Positions 1 through 8,394 of a stretch of 64,000 nucleotides of DNA are shown here, piece by piece. Source of the stretch: Sphingomonas sp. LY29 (GTDB lineage Bacteria > Pseudomonadota > Alphaproteobacteria > Sphingomonadales > Sphingomonadaceae). The position numbers were made by a program, and so were the translations under genes. Position 1 is the first letter of the stretch, and the number at the start of each line of letters is the position of its first letter. Location: NCBI RefSeq assembly GCF_035593985.1, contig NZ_CP141587.1:1054001-1118000 (forward strand), written 5' to 3'. The notes under the pieces are model-generated. The model did not search any database. It was not told where the DNA came from and saw nothing but the letters and a program-made list of their open reading frames with translations.

Positions 1-477
1 CTTGAATCCCATGCGACGCTGCGCATGAGCCAGCGCACCGAGCCAGACCGGATCGACCAGCACCTGGGCGCGAGACTTAAGCGCGACCAGCCGAAGCAGA
101 GCGAGCAGCGTGACGAGGATCAGGGCGACAGCGGGAATGGCGTAAAGAAAGCTGGTCAAGTCGATCGTCGACGGCGCCTCCCATGGACTGGACGCGGCGA
201 CCGGTGTTGCGGATTCTTCGACCGGCGCGATCGCGGGTAGGTCGGCCTCGGCAACCGCGACGGGCTCGACCTCGCTCGACGCCATCACCTGCGGCAGGTC
301 GACGTGAAGCGCTGGAAGCGCGAGACTGGCGAGCGGCAACGCCACCAGCGCGACGAGCCCTAGATGCGCGATCAGCGACCGCTCCGATGCCGAACGGCGG
401 CGGGTCAGGTATAACAGGCCCAGCGTTACCGCGGCCACCAACAGCGACTTCAGCGCAAGTCCGATCAGCGTTTCCAT
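1..477 (-). CDS. BlaR1-like M56 family antirepressor, N-terminal part (cut by window edge)
   Basis: Reading leftward from ATG at 477 gives 159 residues that run off the window. The visible part has three hydrophobic helices (about residues 5-22, 36-56 and 110-132) with an acidic, proline-rich loop between the second and third. This is the usual start of BlaR1/MecR1-type membrane antirepressors with a cytoplasmic-facing M56 metallopeptidase domain. The HExxH zinc motif would lie outside the window, so catalytic competence cannot be judged. It begins one base after the stop of the BlaI-type repressor gene, so the two are co-transcribed as a sensor/repressor pair. No beta-lactamase gene is visible, and the signal sensed is unknown. 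Confidence 0.75.
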   Translation of the reverse strand, partial: METLIGLALKSLLVAAVTLGLLYLTRRRSASERSLIAHLGLVALVALPLASLALPALHVDLPQVMASSEVEPVAVAEADLPAIAPVEESATPVAASSPWEAPSTIDLTSFLYAIPAVALILVTLLALLRLVALKSRAQVLVDPVWLGALAHAQRRMGFK

Positions 478-478
478 C

Positions 479-862
479 TTAAGCCCCCTTGGCCTGCCGG
501 GCGCGGGCGATCATCGCCTCGAGCTCGTCGAGTTCAGTGTCGTCGAGACGGTCGGACATGCCGAGCAGCGCCGTCGCCGCCCCCGTCGCCGACCCGTTGA
601 AAAAAGTCTTCACCACGGCGTTGAGCGCCGACTTGCGCGCCTGGTTGTCCGACATGGTCGGCGTGAACAGGAAGCCGCGATCCGATTCCTCGCGCCGAAC
701 GAAGCCCTTGTCCTCGAGCCGTTTCAGCATCGCGCGCACCGCCGACCCGCTCAGCCGGTCGGGCAGCGCATCGCACAAGTCGGTCACAGCCATCGCGCCG
801 CGCTCGAACAGCAGATCGACGATCTGGCGTTCCCGGGGCGGCAGTCGATTCAACATAGACAT
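479..862 (-). CDS. BlaI/MecI/CopY-family transcriptional repressor
   Basis: About 127 residues. The N-terminal winged helix (LPPRERQIVDLLFERG, then a recognition-helix region around SGSAVRAMLKRLEDKGFV) is typical of BlaI/MecI/CopY repressors, and the C-terminal third is the dimerisation helix region. Family members bind TACAnnTGTA operators as dimers and are inactivated by a partner M56 peptidase, which is encoded one base downstream. Two matching operators lie immediately upstream, so autoregulation is very likely. Start choice is uncertain: GTG at 871, ATG at 862 and ATG at 856 are all in frame. The GGAG at 867-870 fits the 856 or 862 starts better than the GTG it overlaps. Confidence 0.85.
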   Translation of the reverse strand: MSMLNRLPPRERQIVDLLFERGAMAVTDLCDALPDRLSGSAVRAMLKRLEDKGFVRREESDRGFLFTPTMSDNQARKSALNAVVKTFFNGSATGAATALLGMSDRLDDTELDELEAMIARARQAKGA

Positions 863-872
863 ATTCTCCACA

Positions 873-901
873 CTACATTTGTAGCGATGCTACATTTGTA
901 G
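873..901. promoter_or_regulatory. Twin BlaI-type operators
   Basis: Two identical 12-mers, CTACATTTGTAG, lie at 873-884 and 890-901, spaced 17 bp start to start. Each contains TACAnnTGTA, the known core bound by BlaI/MecI/CopY repressors, and is palindromic except for the two central bases. They abut the repressor start codon, so repressor binding should block transcription of the repressor/antirepressor operon. Confidence 0.85.
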
Positions 902-994
902 CGCGTTCGCAAGCTCGATCTTCCGCCGTTCGTCGAAACGCCGCCGGCGACGAGCGGATGGACCCTCGCGGCGCTGCCGTCGGTTGAGCGAGCG

Positions 995-1765
995 ATGCGT
1001 ATCGCCACCTACAACGTGAACGGGATCAACGGCCGCTTGCCGGTGCTGCTCGAATGGCTCGCGGCGACCAAGCCCGACATCGTCAGCCTGCAGGAATTGA
1101 AGGCACCCGACGACGCCTTCCCCGAAAAGGCGATTCGCGACGCGGGCTACCGCGCCATCTGGCACGGCCAATCGCGCTGGAACGGAGTCGCGATCCTGTC
1201 GCGCGGGGGCGAGCCGGTCGAAACGAGGCGCGGCCTGCCCGGCGATCCCGACCCGTCGCAAAGCCGCTACCTCGAGGCGGCGGTCGATGGCCTGCTGGTC
1301 GGCGCGCTCTACCTCCCCAACGGCAATCCCCGCCCCGGCCCGAAGTTCGACTACAAGCTTCGATGGATGGCGGCGTTCGCGAGCCATGCCCAAGGCCTGC
1401 TCGATGCCGGCGTTCCCGCACTGCTGATCGGCGACTATAACGTCATCCCCGAGGACGAGGACGTCTACAAACCCGAGCGATGGCGTGACGACGCGCTGTT
1501 CGCTCCCGACGTGCGCGACGCCTACCGCGACCTCGTTGCGAGCGGCTGGCTCGACGCGTTGAAGCACCTCTACCTCGACGATCCGCCCTACACTTTCTGG
1601 AAATATTGGCGCGGCGCCTTCGAGCGCGACGCGGGAATGCGGATCGACCATCTTCTGCTCAGTCCGACCGTCGCCAAGCGATTGAAGGCCGGAGGCGTCG
1701 ATCGCAGCGCGCGGGCGCTCGAGAAGACCAGCGACCACGCCCCGGCATGGATCGAGCTCTCCTGA
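995..1765 (+). CDS. xth: Exodeoxyribonuclease III (first of two paralogues)
   Basis: 256 residues, full length for the ExoIII/AP-endonuclease family (endonuclease/exonuclease/phosphatase fold). Visible motifs in order are NVNGI near the N terminus, the metal-binding LQELK, the LPNGNP loop, GDYNVIP, a central WKYWRG segment, RIDHLL and the terminal SDHAP catalytic histidine motif. It should cut DNA 5' to abasic sites and digest 3' ends during base-excision repair. A clearly related paralogue is encoded at 28636-29409. Only a weak ribosome-binding site precedes the ATG. It stands alone, divergent from the BlaI operon. Confidence 0.92.
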   Translation: MRIATYNVNGINGRLPVLLEWLAATKPDIVSLQELKAPDDAFPEKAIRDAGYRAIWHGQSRWNGVAILSRGGEPVETRRGLPGDPDPSQSRYLEAAVDGLLVGALYLPNGNPRPGPKFDYKLRWMAAFASHAQGLLDAGVPALLIGDYNVIPEDEDVYKPERWRDDALFAPDVRDAYRDLVASGWLDALKHLYLDDPPYTFWKYWRGAFERDAGMRIDHLLLSPTVAKRLKAGGVDRSARALEKTSDHAPAWIELS

Positions 1766-1811
1766 CCGGTCTCCACGCAACTTGGCGCTGCCCGCCCGCG
1801 TTGAGCCGCCG

Positions 1812-2933
1812 ATGACCGACCTCCCCGGCGACCGCCTGATCCTGACCCCCGACGACATCGACCTATCCCGCTCCCCGCTCGCGGCGGACCTCGGCGGTCA
1901 GACCTATGTTCTTGGCGCTTTCAACCCCGGGCTGACCCGCTTGCCCAACGGCAACCTGCTGCTGATGGTCCGCATCGCCGAGGCACTCCACGAGCCCGTC
2001 CGCGACGGCCATGTCCACGCAATCCGCTGGGATCAGGGACGCTATCGCCTCGATCGCTGGCCTTGCTCCGCCGTCGACATGACCGACCCCCGCACCTTTC
2101 GCTTGCGCGATCAGCCGTCGCCGGTGGCGGGCCTGACCTCGCTATCGTGGTTGCTTCCGGTCGAACTGTCGGCAAACGCCGAGGAGATCGTCCGCATCGA
2201 CTATGACGCGGCGATCACGCCCTGCTCGCCGGTGCAATGCTATGGCCTCGAAGACCCACGCATCAGCCGGATCGATGACACCTGGTGGATGACCGCCTGC
2301 TCGGTCAGTCCCGAACGTCAGGCGACCAGCCTCTATCGCTCGAACGATGCGCGCGAGTGGACATTCGAAGGCCTCGTCCTCGATCACCAGAACAAGGACA
2401 TGCTTCTCTTCGAAGGCTTGGTCGATGGTCGCTACTGGGCGCAGACCCGGCCGCTCGGCGACGTCTATTTCGCGTACCCGCCCGAAAGCGAGTGGCGGTC
2501 CGGCCCGTCGATCAACCTCGCCTTGTCACCCGACGCGCTTCATTGGAAGCCCTGCATCGAACCCGGGATCAGGCCGCACTCGGCGACCGTGGCAACCGCG
2601 CGGATGGGCGGTGGCGCCCCGCCGATCCGGACCCGCGACGGCTGGTTGAGCCTGTGGCACGGCGTCGAGCCCAACGACTCCGCGGGCGTTTACCGAACCT
2701 ATTGGTCGATGCTCGACGCCGACCGTCCCTGGCAGGTCGTCCGCACCGACCATGACGCGCTGATCGAGGCGGACCCTGCCCTCACTCGCGGACTGGAGGA
2801 CAAGATGTACCTGTCCGACATCGTCTTCACGACCGGCATCGTCGACGAAGGCGATCACTTCCTGATTGCCTCGGGCGAAGCCGATCTCGCCTGTCGCCTA
2901 TCGCGCGTCGCCTATAGCCGGTTCGGCCTCTAG
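1812..2933 (+). CDS. GH130-type glycosidase-related protein
   Basis: 373 residues from ATG 1812. An upstream in-frame ATG at 1782 would add ten unconserved-looking residues. Motifs of the GH130 five-bladed propeller family (beta-1,2- or beta-1,4-mannoside phosphorylases and hydrolases) include GAFNPGL near the start, YGLEDPRI about residue 145 and a GGGAPPI...GWLSLWHGV stretch about residues 260-285. Phosphorylases of the family use inorganic phosphate to release mannose-1-phosphate. No signal peptide is visible, which fits a cytoplasmic enzyme. There are no sugar transporters or other glycosidases next to it, so the substrate is open. Confidence 0.7.
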   Translation: MTDLPGDRLILTPDDIDLSRSPLAADLGGQTYVLGAFNPGLTRLPNGNLLLMVRIAEALHEPVRDGHVHAIRWDQGRYRLDRWPCSAVDMTDPRTFRLRDQPSPVAGLTSLSWLLPVELSANAEEIVRIDYDAAITPCSPVQCYGLEDPRISRIDDTWWMTACSVSPERQATSLYRSNDAREWTFEGLVLDHQNKDMLLFEGLVDGRYWAQTRPLGDVYFAYPPESEWRSGPSINLALSPDALHWKPCIEPGIRPHSATVATARMGGGAPPIRTRDGWLSLWHGVEPNDSAGVYRTYWSMLDADRPWQVVRTDHDALIEADPALTRGLEDKMYLSDIVFTTGIVDEGDHFLIASGEADLACRLSRVAYSRFGL

Positions 2934-2939
2934 CTTGCG

Positions 2940-5072
2940 CTACAGGTCGATCGAGGTCGACAGGCGGAACGTGCGCGGCTGGCCCTGAAGCAGCGAGGCG
3001 CCGAACGTCTCGAACGCCGACGACCAGTATCGCTTGTTGAAGAGGTTATCGACGCCTGCCCTCAACGTCAGCGGACGGTCCCCCGCCACGAGCACGTAGC
3101 GCGCGCCCGCGTCGAAGCGGGTCCAGCGGCCGATTCCGAGGGTGTTCGCAGCATCGACCTGTTGCTTGCCGGTCGAGACCGCCCGGCCCGTCAGCGTCAG
3201 CCCACGAAGCGAGGGCACGTCCCACTCGACATTGGCATTCGCCAGATAGGTCGGCACACCCGGCGCGCGATTGCCGTCGTTGGTGCCGCCCGGTGTCCGT
3301 CGCAGGGTCGCATCGAGCAGCGAAACGCCGGCGATCACGCGCAGCGAGGACGTGACGTCCCCGTCGATCGTGAATTCGACGCCGCGATTGCGCTGCCGCC
3401 CGAACAGGCCGTAACGGAACAGGCCCGGATTGTCCTCGTCCGCCACCGATCCCGCGCTCGGCAAGCTCGTCCGGAAGAACGCCAGCCCGGCGTTGAAACC
3501 GCCAAAGCCGAGCTTCGCCCCGGCCTCATATTGCACCGACTTGTACGGCGCGAAGATCTCGCCGGGATTGCTGATCGTGGGGTCGTTGGGCGCGACCGGT
3601 CCCTGCTGCAACCCCTCGATGCGATTGGCATAGAGCGACAAGCCGTCGCGCGGCTTGACGACGACACCGATCACCGGCGTCACCGCATCTTCGTCATATT
3701 CGCGTTCGAGCGAACCGTCGGCATAGCTGTAGCCCTTCACCCGGACGCGCTGGTGGCGCAGGCCTGCGGTGATCAGCACCCGGTCCTGGGCAAGGCCGAT
3801 GGTGTCGGACACGAAGACGCTGGTCAGTCGCGTGCGGCTGATCGCGAACGGATCGTCGAGGTCGCCGCCGACGAATCCGGTGCCCGGCAGGGCAACCTCT
3901 GGCGTGTCGTAGAGGTCGGTCGCAAACGGAGCGAAGCCACCGAGGAAGTCGTAGGCGTTGCGATTGACCTGACGCACATGGCTCGCGCCGAGATTGAGGT
4001 CGTGCGTCGTCCCGGCAAAAGCCGTCTTGGCGCGGATGCCGGCCTGCCCCGCTTCATTATTGTCGGTCCGCGGCACGAACAACGCCGAACCGGTCGCCTC
4101 GCCGTCCGGAGCGACGGCGGTGATGCCCGAATAGATGCCGTACTCGGAGCCGTCGCGCGCTCCGATCTGTCCGTACAGCAGGACGTTCTCCGACAGATCG
4201 ACCTCGGCCTTCGCGATCCCGAAAATGTCTTCGAGGTCGGTGTAGGTCCACGGCTGCGCATAGTTGGCATCGGCATCGGGGACGCGCGGGATGAAAGTCG
4301 TCACCGTCACCTTGGGCCGCAATTGCTCGACGCGGACTCTCTGGTATCCAAGGTCGAGCGACAGGCGCACCCGCTCACCGCGCCAGTCGAGGCCTGCGCC
4401 AAGCACCGTCGAACGCCGATTCTCCTCGTCGATCGCGACCTCGCCGCGTCGGTGCGCGCCGTTCAGCCGAAGGCCGAACGCTCCGTCGTTCCAGCGGCGC
4501 GCCACGTCGAAGCCGACCCCGACCTGCCCCGACGAGGTGTAGCCGGCGGTGACGCGCGCCAACGGCTGGATGCCCGCCCGCTTCGGAATCAGGTTGATGC
4601 TTCCGCCGATGCCCGACCCGCCCGGTGCCGCACCGTTGAGAAAGGCGCTCGCGCCGTTGAGCACCTGCACGCTCTGATACAGTTCCGGCGCGACCAACTG
4701 GCGCGGTGTGATCCCGTACAAGCCGTCCATCCCGACGTCATCGCCGAACAGCGTGAAGCCGCGAATGACGAATTGCTCGGCGGCATTGCCGAAGCCGTAG
4801 CTGGTACGGACAGTCGGATCATTCTCCAGCACCTGACCGAGCGACTGCGGCTGCTGATCGAGGATCAAGGCCTCGGTGTAGCTGCGGATCTGGAACGGCA
4901 CGTTCTCGGCCGGCTGCTCGCCCAGCACGCCGACCGACCCGCCGCGCTCGACCACGGCGCGATTGCCGCGCTGCGCGGTGACGACGATCTCTTCGGAGTC
5001 CGGCGCCGTCTGGCCCAGCGCGGGCGTGGCAAGGAGGCTGGCGGTTGCCAGCAACAGCGATGAGCGAAGCAT
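2940..5072 (-). CDS. TonB-dependent siderophore-type receptor
   Basis: 710 residues from ATG 5072. A cleavable signal peptide (LLLATASLLATPALGQ) is followed by the TonB-box-like SEEIVVTAQR, a plug domain (about residues 60-180, including RGF and a GGSGIGGSINLIPK segment) and a 22-strand barrel ending in an aromatic-poor STSIDL. The plug style and length fit siderophore (FhuA/FpvA-like) receptors that import ferric complexes with TonB energy. It is the last gene of a leftward operon behind a PepSY membrane protein and a 58-residue membrane protein, a set typical of sphingomonad iron uptake. The exact ligand cannot be read from sequence. Confidence 0.88.
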   Translation of the reverse strand: MLRSSLLLATASLLATPALGQTAPDSEEIVVTAQRGNRAVVERGGSVGVLGEQPAENVPFQIRSYTEALILDQQPQSLGQVLENDPTVRTSYGFGNAAEQFVIRGFTLFGDDVGMDGLYGITPRQLVAPELYQSVQVLNGASAFLNGAAPGGSGIGGSINLIPKRAGIQPLARVTAGYTSSGQVGVGFDVARRWNDGAFGLRLNGAHRRGEVAIDEENRRSTVLGAGLDWRGERVRLSLDLGYQRVRVEQLRPKVTVTTFIPRVPDADANYAQPWTYTDLEDIFGIAKAEVDLSENVLLYGQIGARDGSEYGIYSGITAVAPDGEATGSALFVPRTDNNEAGQAGIRAKTAFAGTTHDLNLGASHVRQVNRNAYDFLGGFAPFATDLYDTPEVALPGTGFVGGDLDDPFAISRTRLTSVFVSDTIGLAQDRVLITAGLRHQRVRVKGYSYADGSLEREYDEDAVTPVIGVVVKPRDGLSLYANRIEGLQQGPVAPNDPTISNPGEIFAPYKSVQYEAGAKLGFGGFNAGLAFFRTSLPSAGSVADEDNPGLFRYGLFGRQRNRGVEFTIDGDVTSSLRVIAGVSLLDATLRRTPGGTNDGNRAPGVPTYLANANVEWDVPSLRGLTLTGRAVSTGKQQVDAANTLGIGRWTRFDAGARYVLVAGDRPLTLRAGVDNLFNKRYWSSAFETFGASLLQGQPRTFRLSTSIDL

Positions 5073-5073
5073 T

Positions 5074-5250
5074 TCAGGCCTTTCGATAGGGGCGACCGGG
5101 GCGAAGCGCCCAACCGATCGCAAGAAGGGGAGCGCCGAGCGCGAGCCAGCCGGCGCCGTCGCGCCAACCATCACCAGTCAGCGCCACGATCAATCCGGCC
5201 AGCGTCAGCACGCCGATCAGGATCGGGATGGCAAAGGTCGATCGAATCAT
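5074..5250 (-). CDS. Small two-helix membrane protein of the iron-uptake operon
   Basis: 58 residues, starting at ATG 5250, which overlaps the PepSY gene's stop as ATGA. It ends one base before the receptor's ATG. Two hydrophobic segments (about residues 6-24 and 33-47) are joined by a short GDGWRDGAG loop, and the tail is basic. The name or family was not recognised. Strict coupling between a PepSY protein and a TonB receptor suggests an accessory role in siderophore or iron reduction at the inner membrane. That is inference from position only. Confidence 0.7.
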   Translation of the reverse strand: MIRSTFAIPILIGVLTLAGLIVALTGDGWRDGAGWLALGAPLLAIGWALRPGRPYRKA

Positions 5251-6413
5251 CGGCCGCCCTCGCTCGACAATATGCGTCCGCCACTGGTGACTTCCTGCAG
5301 GTGCGACGACAGTGTCGAGCGCCGCCGGCCGGCCCACAGGATGAGCCCGGACACGAGCACCACGATCGTCAGGATTGTCAGCGCCGCCCACAGGATTTTG
5401 AGCGGCAGGCCGCCATAATCGCCGAAGTGCAGCGGCTGGCTGAGTTGCAGCGCCTTCATGCTGATCGGCATCGGACGCACATCGTCCAGACGCCCGGTCT
5501 CGGCGTCGATCAGCGCGGGGATCAGCAATTGACGGGTAAGCGGTGTCGCCCCCTGAAAGAAGACCGCATAGTGATGGCCGCTACTGAAACTCCCCCCTGG
5601 AAAACCGATGAATTGCGGGTTGAGACCGGGAAGCGCCGCGCGCGCCTCGGCCATCGCGCGATCGATCGATCCGTAGCGCGCCGGGTCGAGCGTCCCCTGC
5701 CTCGCCTGCGCGCTGGTCATGCTCAGCAGCGCGTCCGATCGCCATTGGTCGACCAGCGGTGTCGCGAGCGCGTTGATGATCCCGGTCACCCCGACCACCG
5801 TCATCCACGCCAGCGCGACGATGCCCGCAAGATTGTGCCAGTCGAGCCACTTCACCCGGCTCGCCCGTCCGGTCCGGAGAACGCCGAAGTCATGCTTGCG
5901 CATGAACGGCGCATAGAGAACCACGCCCGAGACGATCGCGACGACGAACAACACCCCCATCGCTCCGAGGAACAGCATTCCGGGCAGGCCGAGAAACATG
6001 TCGGTGTGGATTTGCAGGATGACGTCCATCACGCCGCTCTGGTCTGGCTGGTCGACCACCTCGCCCGTCACCCGGTCGAGGATCAGCAGCGTCATCTCGC
6101 CCTCGGGCGAATCGGGTCGCGGCGCGGTCGTCACCGTCATCAACGGGCCGGCGTTGTCGAACGCCATATAGACCGGCACTTCGCCCGGCCTTGCCGACAG
6201 CGCGCGATCGAGCATCTGGTCTAACGGCCGCAGTCCTGCCTCGTTCGAGGATGACGCCGGACCGGCGGGCGGCGGCGCTCCGGTCAGCCGGTCGATTTCG
6301 TCATGAAAGATCAGCGGCAGGCCGGTGACGCACAGCATCAGAAGAAAGATGGTGCACAAAAGGCTGGTCCATTTGTGCACCAGGAACCAGCCTTTGATTG
6401 TCGATCGACCCAC
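5247..6413 (-). CDS. PepSY-associated TM protein (PiuB-like, iron uptake)
   Basis: 388 residues from a GTG start at 6413. The sequence opens with KGWFLVHKWTSLLCTIF, the characteristic PepSY-TM first helix with its conserved His. It then has a periplasmic PepSY region, further helices at about residues 140-165, 190-215 and 350-372, and several histidines in or near membranes (HTDMFLG, WHNLAG, LHFGDYGG). Proteins of this family sit next to TonB siderophore receptors and are thought to reduce or release iron at the inner membrane. It leads a three-gene leftward operon. The first 60 bases of the coding region hold two interleaved perfect inverted repeats. Confidence 0.85.
   Translation of the reverse strand: MGRSTIKGWFLVHKWTSLLCTIFLLMLCVTGLPLIFHDEIDRLTGAPPPAGPASSSNEAGLRPLDQMLDRALSARPGEVPVYMAFDNAGPLMTVTTAPRPDSPEGEMTLLILDRVTGEVVDQPDQSGVMDVILQIHTDMFLGLPGMLFLGAMGVLFVVAIVSGVVLYAPFMRKHDFGVLRTGRASRVKWLDWHNLAGIVALAWMTVVGVTGIINALATPLVDQWRSDALLSMTSAQARQGTLDPARYGSIDRAMAEARAALPGLNPQFIGFPGGSFSSGHHYAVFFQGATPLTRQLLIPALIDAETGRLDDVRPMPISMKALQLSQPLHFGDYGGLPLKILWAALTILTIVVLVSGLILWAGRRRSTLSSHLQEVTSGGRILSSEGGR
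6350..6395 (-). repeat. Interleaved inverted repeats (pseudoknot-like topology) at start of PepSY gene
   Basis: In the mRNA sense AAAGGCTGGT (6395-6386) pairs perfectly with ACCAGCCTTT (6368-6359), and TGGTGCACAAA (6382-6372) pairs perfectly with TTTGTGCACCA (6360-6350). The arms alternate as A-B-A'-B' and A' overlaps B' by two bases. The two stems therefore compete, or form a pseudoknot with the second stem shortened to nine pairs. The element begins 18 bases after the GTG start codon. The codons still encode the conserved PepSY-TM first helix. Confidence 0.75.
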
Positions 6414-6433
6414 GCGAGCTACTTAGATGCTAA

Positions 6434-6448
6434 TGCGACCCATTCGCA
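6434..6448. promoter_or_regulatory. Fur-like inverted repeat upstream of the iron operon
   Basis: TGCGA-N5-TCGCA at 6434-6448 is a perfect inverted repeat, 21 bp upstream of the PepSY start codon, in an AT-richer stretch. Similar TGCnAAT-type palindromes are bound by Fur-family repressors in proteobacteria, and the downstream genes are iron uptake genes. The match to a canonical Fur box is only partial. Confidence 0.35.
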
Positions 6449-6589
6449 AGTATTTTGTCTGGGCGGCCGGATCCGAGTTTGGATTTAGCAGTGCGGCCGA
6501 GCGTGACGCACCGCATTAAATGTTCAAAGACGGAGTGAGACTGGACACACTTGGCGAGGTTTGGCCCTTCGCCTCAGGGAATGGCTACG

Positions 6590-7138
6590 CTACTTCACCG
6601 TCACCTTCGCCGGCCTGCGCATGGCTGCCAGCGAGTAAAGATAGGCGGCCGCCACGACCGCGCAGATCATGGTCGCCTTAAGTGCATCGGGCGCGAACCA
6701 GAAAGCGACATAGCATCCGACGGCTCTCACGATCGCATGGCGCAAACCGACCGGGTCGTTCGCGCCCCAGCCGTAGGGGATCCAAATGATGCCCGCGAGA
6801 ATTGCGACACCCAAGACCATGACGTCCGGATCGCGGGCTGCGCTGGCCGCGCCGATGACTAGCGGAAACATCAGGCCGATGCCGATAATCGAGTGGAAGA
6901 AGAGCGCGGAAATGGGATTGTCGTCTTTTGCGAACGGGTTTCGACCGCGCAATTTCTCGATGATAAAGGCAAGCGGCAAGACGGCCGCCATGGCATAGAC
7001 CGCCATCCACCCGACGACCGTCTTCGGAACGAAGATCGCGGCGATGCCGATGGCGGACCAGACGATCAGGCCCGCAAGTGGCATCGAGATGGTGCTTGCG
7101 GCGAGGAATTGCTCGCGGCGCTCGTCCAGGCTGCTCAT
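6590..7138 (-). CDS. Hypothetical multi-pass membrane protein
   Basis: 182 residues with about five or six hydrophobic helices: near residues 17-38, 45-62, 82-100, 106-124, 136-150 and 155-172. The amino terminus is short and charged (SSLDERREQF). No catalytic motif is visible. It resembles small uncharacterised integral membrane families (possibly DUF7010-like), but I do not assign one. It is transcribed leftward, divergently from the LOV histidine kinase across about 150 bases, so the two may share a control region. Confidence 0.75.
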   Translation of the reverse strand: MSSLDERREQFLAASTISMPLAGLIVWSAIGIAAIFVPKTVVGWMAVYAMAAVLPLAFIIEKLRGRNPFAKDDNPISALFFHSIIGIGLMFPLVIGAASAARDPDVMVLGVAILAGIIWIPYGWGANDPVGLRHAIVRAVGCYVAFWFAPDALKATMICAVVAAAYLYSLAAMRRPAKVTVK

Positions 7139-7290
7139 CCGACGACGCTATCCGGCGGCAATACGATGTCAACGCCGCTCCGCTACTATCGCGTATGTCG
7201 CCAAAGAGGCGGAACTCCGCCGCGCAGTCATTGTTCTGTCGGGGCTGATCCAAGAGACGTTGCGTCCTCTGCTCAGTGCGTGGAGGACCG

Positions 7291-8394
7291 ATGCAGCAGC
7301 GTGACAATTGGCATTTGACCGAGAACATCCAGCATGAGCTCGGCAAGGGCGATCCGTTCGCCGCCGCGGTCCGGGCGACGCGTATGCCCATGGTCATCAC
7401 CGACCCCCGGCAGGCCGACAACCCGATCGTCTTCTGCAACAAGGCATTCCAGGACCTCACCGGTTACGAGCGATCGGAGATCATCGGGCGCAACTGTCGC
7501 TTTCTGCAGGGTCCAAAGACCGATCAAGCGCAGGTGTCCAAGATCCGGGATGCGATCGAGGCCGGGACCGACGTCGAAGTCGACCTTCTGAATTATCGGA
7601 AGGACGGCTCGACCTTCTGGAACGCGCTTTACCTTAGCCCGGTTCGCAATGCCGCCGGCGACATCCAGTTCTTCTTTGCGTCGCAACTCGACGTGTCCGA
7701 TCGCGTCGAGGCCAAGGAAGAGATCGCCCGGCAAAAGGAATTGGTCGAACAGGAAGTCGCGCGTCGGACCGCCGACCTTCAGGCCGCACTCGACGCCAAG
7801 ACCCTGCTTCTCCACGAGGTCGACCACCGGGTGAAAAACAATCTCACCATGATCGGATCGCTGATCAGGCTTCAAGCAAGGCGGATCGAAGATCCGGCCA
7901 TCGGCGAGAAGCTGACGAGCATGCTGGAGCGGGTCGACGCGCTGGCTACCGTGCACCGCCGCCTTTACCAGTCTGACGATATCCGACGTTTCGACATGGG
8001 TGCCATGGCCGCCAATCTCGTTGCCGATGTTATCGGAGCAAGCGGTCGCAACGACATTGATCTGCATGTCGACGTCGAGCCACTCATGATCCCCTCGAGC
8101 AGCGCCGCTGCACTCGGTCTCGTTCTCAACGAAATCGTGACCAACGCGATCAAGCACGGATTTGCGGATGGTCGCCGCGGGCGGATGACACTCGACGCGC
8201 ATCGAGACGGCAGCGTAGCTTCGATCACCATCACCGACGACGGCCCGGGTCTGACCGAAGAGAATGTCGCGGACGGTCTGGGTCGCACGCTGATCGACCG
8301 GCTGTCGAAGCAAGTCGGGGCGACCGCCCGATGGTTCGACGCCGCTCCGGGCACGGGCGTGTCCTTGTCATTCCCGGTGGAGAACGGCTCATGA
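7291..8394 (+). CDS. LOV-domain sensor histidine kinase (blue-light type)
   Basis: 367 residues from ATG 7291, chosen over GTG 7276 because GGAGGA lies just upstream. A LOV/PAS domain (about residues 20-130) carries GRNCRFLQ, with the flavin-adduct cysteine near residue 69, followed by NYRKDGSTFWN and a C-terminal coiled-coil linker. The kinase core is of the HisKA_2/HWE-related type: LLHEVDHRVKNN holds the phospho-accepting His, then EIVTNAIKHG (N box) and DDGPGL. Such kinases autophosphorylate on blue-light-driven cysteinyl-FMN adduct formation. The stop overlaps the response regulator start as ATGA, making that protein the likely partner. It is soluble, with no membrane segments. Confidence 0.9.
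   Translation: MQQRDNWHLTENIQHELGKGDPFAAAVRATRMPMVITDPRQADNPIVFCNKAFQDLTGYERSEIIGRNCRFLQGPKTDQAQVSKIRDAIEAGTDVEVDLLNYRKDGSTFWNALYLSPVRNAAGDIQFFFASQLDVSDRVEAKEEIARQKELVEQEVARRTADLQAALDAKTLLLHEVDHRVKNNLTMIGSLIRLQARRIEDPAIGEKLTSMLERVDALATVHRRLYQSDDIRRFDMGAMAANLVADVIGASGRNDIDLHVDVEPLMIPSSSAAALGLVLNEIVTNAIKHGFADGRRGRMTLDAHRDGSVASITITDDGPGLTEENVADGLGRTLIDRLSKQVGATARWFDAAPGTGVSLSFPVENGS

Noticed and set aside
1-901. Beta-lactamase regulation by BlaI/BlaR1-like genes
   Set aside because: No beta-lactamase gene in the window; the pair's target is unknown.
3162-5063. 633-codon open frame opposite the siderophore receptor
   Set aside because: Antisense shadow; the minus-strand receptor has signal peptide, plug and barrel.
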